From: Mycobacterium sp. E1214 | Lineage (GTDB): Bacteria > Actinomycetota > Actinomycetes > Mycobacteriales > Mycobacteriaceae | Assembly: GCF_001666755.1 (NCBI RefSeq) | Contig: NZ_LZJC01000020.1 | Span: 1-64,000 of the forward strand | DNA length: 64,000 nt | Direction of reading: 5' to 3' | Shown here: one piece after another, positions 57,842-64,000 of the stretch | How the letters are laid out: the number at the start of each line of letters is the position of its first letter | How positions within the stretch are numbered: the stretch's first letter is position 1 | Notes under the pieces: generated by a model | What the model was told of the DNA's origin: nothing | What the model saw: the letters and a program-made list of their open reading frames with translations, nothing else | Databases searched by the model: none | Made by a program: the position numbers and the translations under genes

Positions 57842-57956
57842 AGCGCACCTCCCGGGCCGGCGAACCCCCGCCGCCTCGCTTGCATACTGACCATAGTGCC
57901 CCCTTCCGCGCCCCTCCACGCATGCGCGCGTCGACCGGATCGTTCCTCACCATCAT

Positions 57957-57985
57957 TTCAGTTGATTAATGATTAACAAACTGAA
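57957..57985. promoter_or_regulatory. 29-bp MarR-type operator, copy 3 (fni/mmpL)
   Basis: TTCAGTTGATTAATG followed by TTAAC and ending ACTGAA. Same positions for TTCA, TTAAT, TTAA and TGAA as copies 1 and 2; this is the most symmetric copy. It lies in the divergent promoter region between fni and mmpL, ending 11 bases before the mmpL GTG. Confidence 0.82.
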
Positions 57986-57996
57986 ATGCTCGATGG

Positions 57997-60075
57997 GTGG
58001 TCTGGGAACGCGTGGCCGCCGCGGTGACGCGCCGGCAAGGGGTGGTTTTCGGGTTGGCGACCGTCGCGGTGGGTATCGCCGTCATGGTGCTCATCGGTGC
58101 AAATCCGGCGGCCGGGCAGGCGCCGATGCCCCTGCCCCCCGCGTCGCAGTCGGCGCGGGCGGATGCGCTGGCGGCCCGGTTTCCCGGCGCCGACCGCGTG
58201 CCGTTGATCGTGGTAGTCAGCCGGGCCGACGGCGCCGCGCTCACGCCGTCCGACGTCGCCGCCGCGCGGGCCGCGTCCGACCGGGCGAGTGCCGCCGCGG
58301 CGGGTCACGCCGAGTCGGGTGCCGCCCCGCCGGTGGTGTCCGGTGACGGCACCGCGGCCCTCGGCGTGGTGCCGCTGGGGGGCGATCTGTCGGGGTTGGC
58401 GCTGTCCGACGCCGTGATCGCGGTGCGTGCCGCCGCGACCGCGGGGGCGCCCCCCGAACTGCGCGTGCACGTCACCGGCGGCCCCGCGTTCGGCGCCGAC
58501 ATCGCCAATGCGTTCGCCGGCGCCAATGTCACCCTGCTGGTGGTGACGGCGTCCGTGGTGGCGCTGCTGCTGGTCGCGACCTACCGTTCGCCGGTGCTGT
58601 GGCTGGCGCCGTTGCTGGTGATCGGCTTCGCCGATCGGGTCGCCGCCGCGGTGGGCACCGGCCTAGCGTCGGTGACCGGCCTCGCCTTCGACGGGGCGAC
58701 GTCGGGCATCACCAGCGTCCTGGTGTTCGGCGCGGGAACCAACTATGCGCTGCTGCTGATCTCGCGCTACCGCCAGGAACTGCGCGCCCAGCCCGAGCAT
58801 CGCGTCGCCCTGCGCCGCGCCGTGCGCCGGGCCGGGCCGGCAATCGTTGCCAGCAACGCCACCGTCGTGCTGGCCCTGCTCACGCTGCTCTGCGCGGACA
58901 CGCCCAGCACGCGCAGCCTGGGTGCGTCGGGCGCCTGCGGGCTGGTGATCGCCGCGGTGGCCGTGCTGGTGGTGTTGCCGCCGCTGCTGGCCGTATGCGG
59001 GCGCCGACTGTTCTGGCCCTTCATCCCGCACTGCGGCGCCGACGCGGGCGTCGGTGGCGGCTGGCACCGCGTCGGGGACGGGGTGGCGCGCCGTCCGGGC
59101 CTGGTGGCCGCGGCGTCCATCGCGACCCTGGCCGCCCTCGCCGGTGGGCTGTGGGGCACCCGGATCGGCTTGTCACAGACCGAGCAGTTCCGGGTCCGGG
59201 CGGATTCGGTGGCCGGCTATCAGGTCGTGGCCGCCCACTTCCCGCCGGGCTTGACCAACCCCACGCTCGTCGTCGGGCCCACCGATCGGGCCGCGCGGGT
59301 GCGCCAAGCCATCGGCGCCACCCCCGGGGTGGTGTCGGTGAGCGCTGCGGCGGATTCGCCGTCCGGGCTGACGAAGTGGTCGGTGGTGACCGATGCGCCG
59401 CCGGCATCGGCGGCGGCGTTCACTACCGTTGCGGCGCTTCGTCATTCGGCCGGGCCCGATGCCTTGGTCGGTGGTGCCGACGCGCGCGCACTGGACATCC
59501 GCGATGCCGCCGCGCGGGACCGGCGGCTGCTGATCCCGGCGATCCTGGCGGTGATCCTGGTGGTCCTCTTCGCGCTGCTGCGCTCGGTGGTGGCGCCGCC
59601 CACTCTGCTGGCCGCCACCATCCTCGGCGCACTGGCCGCGCTAGGGGTGGGCGGCTGGACCAGCCTGCACGTCTTCGGGTTTCCCGCGCTGGACGACAGC
59701 ACCCCGCTGTTCGCGTTCCTGTTCCTGGCCGCCCTCGGCGTGGACTACACGATCTTCCTGGTGACCCGGGCGCGCGAGGAAGCTGCCCTCGGATCGAACG
59801 AACCCATGGTGCAGGCCGTGTCGGCCACCGGCGGCGTGATCACCAGCGCGGGCATCGTGTTGGCCGCCGTGTTCTGCGTGCTCGGCGTGCTGCCGCTGAT
59901 CGTGATGACCCAGCTGGGCATCATCGTGGGCCTCGGCATCCTGCTCGACACGTTCGTGGTGCGCACCCTGGTGATCCCCGCGCTGTTCGCGCTCATCGGT
60001 GACCGGATCTGGTGGCCCGCCCGCCCAACCAAAGCCAAAACCACGGCAGGACAGACAGATTGGAGCGCATCGTGA
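57997..60075 (+). CDS. Short MmpL-type RND transporter of the photoprotection island
   Basis: 692 residues, shorter than classical MmpL (about 950) but typical of a second actinobacterial group. Twelve helices expected. The second half has LGVDYTIFLVTRAREE with the Asp-Tyr pair; in the first half the pair is Asn249-Tyr250 (GAGTNYALLLISRYRQEL), so one of the usual proton-relay Asp residues is missing. Substrate unknown; export of a terpenoid or glycolipid is conceivable from context. The stop overlaps the tspO GTG. Confidence 0.88.
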   Translation: MVWERVAAAVTRRQGVVFGLATVAVGIAVMVLIGANPAAGQAPMPLPPASQSARADALAARFPGADRVPLIVVVSRADGAALTPSDVAAARAASDRASAAAAGHAESGAAPPVVSGDGTAALGVVPLGGDLSGLALSDAVIAVRAAATAGAPPELRVHVTGGPAFGADIANAFAGANVTLLVVTASVVALLLVATYRSPVLWLAPLLVIGFADRVAAAVGTGLASVTGLAFDGATSGITSVLVFGAGTNYALLLISRYRQELRAQPEHRVALRRAVRRAGPAIVASNATVVLALLTLLCADTPSTRSLGASGACGLVIAAVAVLVVLPPLLAVCGRRLFWPFIPHCGADAGVGGGWHRVGDGVARRPGLVAAASIATLAALAGGLWGTRIGLSQTEQFRVRADSVAGYQVVAAHFPPGLTNPTLVVGPTDRAARVRQAIGATPGVVSVSAAADSPSGLTKWSVVTDAPPASAAAFTTVAALRHSAGPDALVGGADARALDIRDAAARDRRLLIPAILAVILVVLFALLRSVVAPPTLLAATILGALAALGVGGWTSLHVFGFPALDDSTPLFAFLFLAALGVDYTIFLVTRAREEAALGSNEPMVQAVSATGGVITSAGIVLAAVFCVLGVLPLIVMTQLGIIVGLGILLDTFVVRTLVIPALFALIGDRIWWPARPTKAKTTAGQTDWSAS

Positions 60076-60551
60076 AGGTGTCAACAGTGGCGGCGACCGG
60101 TGCGGCGGTGGCCGCCGCCGCGGGCATCGGCAGCGTCGCCAGCGCCAAGGGCATGACCGGCTGGTATGCGCGGCTGCGCAAGCCGCCCTATCAGCCCCCC
60201 GGGGCAGCCTTTCCCGTCGTCTGGACCGCGCTGTACACCGACATCGCGGCCACCTCCGCGGTGGCTCTCGACCGGTTGCGCGCGGCGGGACAGCACGATC
60301 AGGCCAACCGCTACGCCGCGGCCCTCGGCGTCAACCTGGCCCTCAACGCCGGGTGGACCTGGGTGTTCTTCCGCTATCACAAACTCGGCGCCGCGGCCCT
60401 GGGCGCCGTGGTACTGACCGCGAGCAGCGCCGACCTCACCCGACGAGCCGCGCAGGCCGACGAGGCCGCAGCCGCCGCGCTGACACCGTACCCCCTGTGG
60501 TGCGCCTTCGCGACCGTCCTGTCGACCCACATCTGGTGGCTCAACCGCTGA
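60072..60551 (+). CDS. tspO: TspO/MBR family membrane protein
   Basis: 159 residues from GTG 60072 (GTGA overlap with mmpL). Five helices. Family landmarks: RLRKPPYQPPGAAFPVVWTALY, NLALNAGWTWVFF and LTPYPLWCAFATVLSTHIWWLN. TspO proteins bind porphyrins and other hydrophobic ligands and respond to light or oxidative stress; in Rhodobacter TspO tunes pigment genes. Its place between a transporter and a photolyase fits a role in photo-oxidative stress. Confidence 0.92.
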   Translation: MKVSTVAATGAAVAAAAGIGSVASAKGMTGWYARLRKPPYQPPGAAFPVVWTALYTDIAATSAVALDRLRAAGQHDQANRYAAALGVNLALNAGWTWVFFRYHKLGAAALGAVVLTASSADLTRRAAQADEAAAAALTPYPLWCAFATVLSTHIWWLNR

Positions 60552-60565
60552 AGGGGGACCCAAAG

Positions 60566-61897
60566 ATGCCGACGCTGTTGTGGTTTCGCCGCGATCTGCG
60601 GCTGCGCGACCATCCGGCCCTGATCGCCGCCGCCGAGGCGGATGGCGACGTGTTGGCCTGCTTCGTGCTGGACCCGCGGCTGGAGGCGTCGTCGGGTCCG
60701 CGCCGGTTGCAGTACCTGGGCAACGCGCTGCGGCAGCTGCGCGACGACCTCGACGGGCGGCTGCTGGTGGCGCGGGGCCGGCCCGAGAAGCTGATCCCCG
60801 CCCTCGCCGAGGACGTCGGTGCGGCGTCGGTACACGTCACTGAGGACTTTGCGCCGTACGGGATGCGCCGCGACCAACGGGTCCGCGCGGCACTCGGCTC
60901 GGTGCCGCTGGTCGCAACGGGGTCGCCGTACCTGGTCTGCCCCGGCCGCGTCACGAAGAAGGACGACACGCCGTATCAGGTGTTCACGCCGTTCCTGCGG
61001 CAGTGGCGCGAGATCGGCTGGCCGAAACCGGCAAAGTCGGGACCGAAGTCGGCGCGCTGGCTGGACCCCGCGCAGTCCAGCGTCAGCCGCTGCGACATTC
61101 CGGACCCCGGCGCCGACCTCGACATCGCGGTGGGCGAGACGGCCGCGCACCGAGCGTGGAAGTTGTTCGTGGACAACGGATTGAAGAACTACGCCGAGGA
61201 GCGCAACCGCCCCGACCTGCACGGCACCAGCCGGATGTCGGCGCACCTGAAATTCGGCTCCGTCCACCCCCGCACCCTGGCGGCCGACCTCAACCTGCGG
61301 GGCGCCGGTGCGCAGGCGTATTTGCGGGAGTTGGCGTTTCGCGACTTCTACGCCGACGTGCTGCACCATTGGCCCGCCAGCGTCTGGAACAACTGGAACA
61401 GCCAGTTCGACGGCATCCAGACCGACAGCGGCGCGGACGCCACCCGCCGCTTCGAGGCGTGGAAGGCCGGCGAGACCGGGTTTCCCTTCGTCGACGCCGG
61501 GATGCGCCAGCTCCGCGACTCGGGGTTCATGCACAACCGGGTGCGGATGATCGTCGCGTCCTTCCTCGTCAAGGACCTGCACCTGCCGTGGCAGTGGGGC
61601 GCGGAGTGGTTTCTCGCTCAGCTGGTGGACGGCGACATGGCCAACAACCAGCACGGGTGGCAGTGGTGCGCCGGGTCGGGCACCGACGCGGCGCCCTACT
61701 TCCGCATCTTCAACCCGGTCACGCAGGGCGAGAAGTTCGATCCCGACGGCAGCTACATTCGGCGCTGGGTGCCCGAACTGCGCGACGCCGACGACGCGCA
61801 CCTGCGCAAGGGGCAACGCCCACAGGGCTACCCCGACCCGATCGTCGACCACGGCACCGAGCGCGCCGAGGCGCTGCGCCGCTACCAGAACCTCTGA
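60566..61897 (+). CDS. phr: Class I CPD deoxyribodipyrimidine photolyase
   Basis: 443 residues. N-terminal antenna domain MPTLLWFRRDLRLRDHPALI. FAD domain with ARNRPDLHGTSRMSAHLKFG-like binding loop (ERNRPDLHGTSRMS), ELAFRDFYADVL, GFPFVDAGMRQLRDSGFMHNRVRM and DMANNQHGWQWCAGSGTDAAPYFRIFNP. Repairs cyclobutane pyrimidine dimers with blue light. It lies 14 bases after tspO and ends the mmpL-tspO-phr operon. It is the second photolyase family in this window. Confidence 0.95.
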   Translation: MPTLLWFRRDLRLRDHPALIAAAEADGDVLACFVLDPRLEASSGPRRLQYLGNALRQLRDDLDGRLLVARGRPEKLIPALAEDVGAASVHVTEDFAPYGMRRDQRVRAALGSVPLVATGSPYLVCPGRVTKKDDTPYQVFTPFLRQWREIGWPKPAKSGPKSARWLDPAQSSVSRCDIPDPGADLDIAVGETAAHRAWKLFVDNGLKNYAEERNRPDLHGTSRMSAHLKFGSVHPRTLAADLNLRGAGAQAYLRELAFRDFYADVLHHWPASVWNNWNSQFDGIQTDSGADATRRFEAWKAGETGFPFVDAGMRQLRDSGFMHNRVRMIVASFLVKDLHLPWQWGAEWFLAQLVDGDMANNQHGWQWCAGSGTDAAPYFRIFNPVTQGEKFDPDGSYIRRWVPELRDADDAHLRKGQRPQGYPDPIVDHGTERAEALRRYQNL

Positions 61898-62050
61898 GCG
61901 ATCGCACCGAGTGGGCCAACGGTGCTGATGGGACGCGTGGTGCTGGGACGGCGCGGCTTGGGTGAATCTTCGCCCAATCGCTTCCCGGCCAGCGAACTGG
62001 CATGCAATTATCAGCCAGCTCACAGTTACTCAGCCGTTCGGGAGGCGCTC

Positions 62051-62608
62051 ATGACACGCTCGCTCGCCAGGACCCTGTTCATCTCGGGCGCCGCGGCCGG
62101 CCTGCTGGCCGGTGTCGGCGCATGTTCGTGCTCGGTCGGTTCAAAGTCGTCACACGCGGTCAGCAAGGGTGACGTCGCCAGCCAGATCACCGCCAAGATG
62201 ACCGACGCCGCGGGTAACAAGCCGGAGTCGGTGAGCTGCCCGGAGGACCTGCCGGCGACGGTCGGCGCCCAGATCAACTGCGACATGAAGGTCCAGAACC
62301 AGCCCTTCAACGTCAACGTCACCGTCACCAGCGTCGACGGCAGCGACGTCAAATTCAACATGGTCGAGACCGTCGACAAGAACCAGGTCGCGCGCGTGAT
62401 CAGCGACCAGCTGTCCCAGAAGGTCGGCAAGGCGCCCGACGCCGTGACCTGCCCGGACAACCTGAAAGGCGTCGTGGGAGCGACGTTGCGGTGTGAGCTG
62501 ATCGACGGGGTCAACAAGTACGGGGTGCAGGTGGTCGTCACCAACATCGTCGGCGGCGACGTGAAGTTCAACCTCAAGGTCGACGACCAGCCGGAGCCCG
62601 CCGCCTAG
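62051..62608 (+). CDS. Lipoprotein with two DUF4333 domains (possible Rv3033 equivalent)
   Basis: 185 residues. Signal peptide with lipobox GVGAC (Cys25, followed by SCS). Two DUF4333 repeats: residues 38-108 (SVSCPEDLPATVGAQINCDM) and 112-180 (VTCPDNLKGVVGATLRCEL), each with a Cys pair likely forming a disulfide. GGAGG precedes ATG 62051. Position before the Rv3034c-like gene suggests it corresponds to Mtb Rv3033. Function unknown. Confidence 0.85.
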   Translation: MTRSLARTLFISGAAAGLLAGVGACSCSVGSKSSHAVSKGDVASQITAKMTDAAGNKPESVSCPEDLPATVGAQINCDMKVQNQPFNVNVTVTSVDGSDVKFNMVETVDKNQVARVISDQLSQKVGKAPDAVTCPDNLKGVVGATLRCELIDGVNKYGVQVVVTNIVGGDVKFNLKVDDQPEPAA

Positions 62609-62718
62609 CGGTGATCGCAAGCGCGGCGAAGCCGGGCGCCGCGGGTCACCGCCGGAAAGCTAGCGGTGATCGCAAGCGCGGCGAAGCCGGGCGCGGCGGG
62701 TCACCGCCGGAAAGCTAG
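62605..62718. repeat. 55-bp tandem repeat between two gene ends
   Basis: Copies 62605-62659 and 62660-62714 differ at a single base, and the first bases of a third copy follow. Each begins CTAGCGGTGATCGCAAGCGC. The first CTAG holds the stop of the DUF4333 gene and the last holds the stop of the acyltransferase on the other strand, so the array exactly fills the convergent gap. Related to 8789-8837. Confidence 0.92.
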
Positions 62719-63452
62719 CGCGCCGCCTTCTTGCGCTCGATGTCGGCCAGCGCGGCCGCCAGCTCGGCGCGCTGCGCGGCGGAGCTCTCCCAGGCCAGCT
62801 GGCGGTTCTTGACCACCTTGGCCGGGGCGCCGACCGCGATGGAGTAGTCGGGAACCACGCCGCGGACCACCGCGTGGGAGCCCAGCACGCAGCCGCGCCC
62901 GACGGACGTGCCGCGCAGCACCGTCACCTTGACGCCCACCCAGGTGTCCGGGCCGATCCGGACCGGGGACTTGACGATGCCCTGATCCTTGATCGGCAGC
63001 GTGATGTCGTCCATCCGGTGGTCGAAATCGCAGACGTAGCACCAGTCGGCCATCAGCACCGAGTCGCCGAGCTCGATGTCGAGGTAGGCGTTGATCACGT
63101 TGTCGCGGCCCAGCACCACCTTGTCGCCGAACCGCAGCGAGCCCTCGTGCGCGCGGATGGTGTTCTTGTCGCCGATGTGCACCCAGCGGCCGATCTCGAG
63201 CTGCGCCAGTTCCGGCGTCGCGTGGATCTCGACGTTCTTGCCGAGGAACACCATGCCGCGGGTGATGATGTGCGGGTTGGCCAGCTTGAACTTCAGCAGC
63301 CGCCAGTAGCGCACCAGATACCAAGGGGTGTACGCGCGGTGGGCAAACACCCACCGCAGCGAGGCCAGCGTGAGGAACTTGGCCTGGCGGGGGTCCCGCA
63401 GGTTCGATCCCCGCCAACGGCGATGGATCGGGGCGCCCCACATGCTCGTCAT
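62715..63452 (-). CDS. Left-handed beta-helix acyltransferase (Rv3034c-like)
   Basis: 245 residues from ATG 63452; a TAGGCT -10 box ends eight bases upstream, suggesting a leaderless message. Hexapeptide-repeat (LbH) region: about residues 80-215 (GKNVEIHATPELAQLEIGRWVHIGD, IGPDTWVGVKVTVLRGTSVGRGCVLGSHAVVRG), ending IAVGAPAKVVKNR, as in sugar O-acetyltransferases. In Mtb it is close to the methylglucose lipopolysaccharide genes, whose polymers are acylated. The substrate is unproven. Confidence 0.85.
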   Translation of the reverse strand: MTSMWGAPIHRRWRGSNLRDPRQAKFLTLASLRWVFAHRAYTPWYLVRYWRLLKFKLANPHIITRGMVFLGKNVEIHATPELAQLEIGRWVHIGDKNTIRAHEGSLRFGDKVVLGRDNVINAYLDIELGDSVLMADWCYVCDFDHRMDDITLPIKDQGIVKSPVRIGPDTWVGVKVTVLRGTSVGRGCVLGSHAVVRGVVPDYSIAVGAPAKVVKNRQLAWESSAAQRAELAAALADIERKKAAR

Positions 63453-63566
63453 GGCCGCACAGCCTAACGCGGTCAATCAGCGGCGCGCGAACCGCCACGG
63501 GTTACCCTCACCTGTACTCGATTGCCGCCCATGCCGACGTCCGCGGAAAGGATCTGGGGAACCCAA

Positions 63567-64000
63567 GTGCTTGCCCGACACGTCGTCAGTGGGCTCCGGC
63601 GTTCGTCATCGGCACTGCTCGTGGCCACGCTCGCGGCCGTCGTCGGCGCGTGCGGCAACACCGACTCGTGGGTCGACGCGGCGCCGGCCGCCGGCTGGGC
63701 CGCCCAATACGCCGACGCCGCCAACAGCAGCTACACCGCCACCGGCGGCGCCGCCAAGCTGGCGCTGCAGTGGACCCGATCGGTGAAGGGCACCCTGGCG
63801 GCCGGCCCGGCGCTCAGCGGCCGCGGGTACGTCGCGCTCAACGCGCAGACGTCGGCGGGCTGCTCGCTGATGGAGTGGGAGAACGACGACCGCGGCCGGC
63901 AACGCTGGTGCGTGCGGCTGTTCCAGGGCGGCGGCGTCGGCGGCCCCCTGTTCGACGGCTTCGACAACCTGTATGTGGGCCAGCCGGGGGCGTTCCTGTC
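63567..64000 (+). CDS. Lipoprotein with PQQ-type repeats (Rv3035-like), partial
   Basis: The first 144 codons are visible; the gene runs past the window edge. GTG 63567 gives a signal peptide ending in lipobox VVGAC. After the Cys, LQWTRSVKGTLAAGPALSGRGY and GPLFDGFDNLYVGQPG look like beta-propeller blades. Mtb Rv3035 is a conserved exported protein of unknown function and sits in the same place. Confidence 0.82.
   Translation, partial: MLARHVVSGLRRSSSALLVATLAAVVGACGNTDSWVDAAPAAGWAAQYADAANSSYTATGGAAKLALQWTRSVKGTLAAGPALSGRGYVALNAQTSAGCSLMEWENDDRGRQRWCVRLFQGGGVGGPLFDGFDNLYVGQPGAFL

Overview
The window is a high-GC actinobacterial chromosome segment and is almost certainly from a non-tuberculous Mycobacterium. 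The core gene order follows the M. tuberculosis Rv3001c-Rv3035 interval as I recall it: ilvC-ilvN-ilvB1, cfp6, the DoxX gene, lppZ, gatB, pfkA, gatA-gatC, an ACT protein, ligA, lpqA, mnmA, iscS, two acyltransferases, fixB-fixA, the methylglucose lipopolysaccharide (MGLP) genes Rv3030-Rv3032, a Rv3034c-like gene and Rv3035. MmpS/MmpL proteins, Lpp/Lpq lipoproteins and several leaderless genes with TAnnnT -10 boxes fit this genus. I cannot fix the species. The intact carotenoid operon implies a pigmented organism.

Layout. 1-4.6 kb: wrbA, then the branched-chain amino acid operon ilvB1-ilvN-ilvC on the minus strand, headed by a complete attenuator with a Leu/Val/Val/Ile leader peptide. 4.6-11.7 kb: cfp6, DoxX, lppZ, and the GatCAB amidotransferase genes with pfkA. 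11.8-19.2 kb: accessory genes (a GT4 glycosyltransferase, mmpS-mmpL with a TetR repressor and operator, and a PLP lyase) around the core ACT gene. 19.2-27.3 kb: ligA, a MetE-like protein, lpqA, mnmA, iscS and an OlsB/OlsA-like acyltransferase pair. 27.4-29.3 kb: an inserted iron-sulfur (6-4)-type photolyase with an SRPBCC partner. 29.4-35.1 kb: electron-transfer flavoprotein genes and the MGLP genes. 35.1-42.3 kb: two SDR proteins, a catalase-like protein and the sulfate importer subI-cysT-cysW-cysA with a cysteine-rich leader peptide.

The most notable part is 42.8-61.9 kb, inserted between the Rv3032 and Rv3033/Rv3034c equivalents. It is a photoprotection island. A crtE-crtI-crtB-crtYc-crtYd-methyltransferase-crtU-Rieske operon builds a cyclised, probably aromatic carotenoid. 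A type 2 IPP isomerase and a UGT-like glycosyltransferase lie on one arm. An MmpL transporter, a TspO protein and a class I CPD photolyase lie on another. Two paralogous MarR regulators and general-stress genes (SDR, DUF2945, DUF3140, LapA) sit between them. I found one 29-bp palindromic operator three times: at the marR promoter, at the crtE promoter and in the isomerase/mmpL divergent promoter. SigF-like promoters (GGTTn-N15-GGGTA type) precede crtE, the distant iron-sulfur photolyase and the stress operon. Together these suggest a regulon joining pigment synthesis, lipid export or modification and light-driven DNA repair.

Small repeats are frequent: a 28-bp tandem duplication before ilvC, 57-bp in-frame repeats in an acyltransferase, a 55-bp tandem repeat near the right end with a relative beside pfkA, and a perfect 36-bp inverted repeat between the left edge of the window and wrbA. 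I saw no tRNA, rRNA, CRISPR array or insertion sequence.
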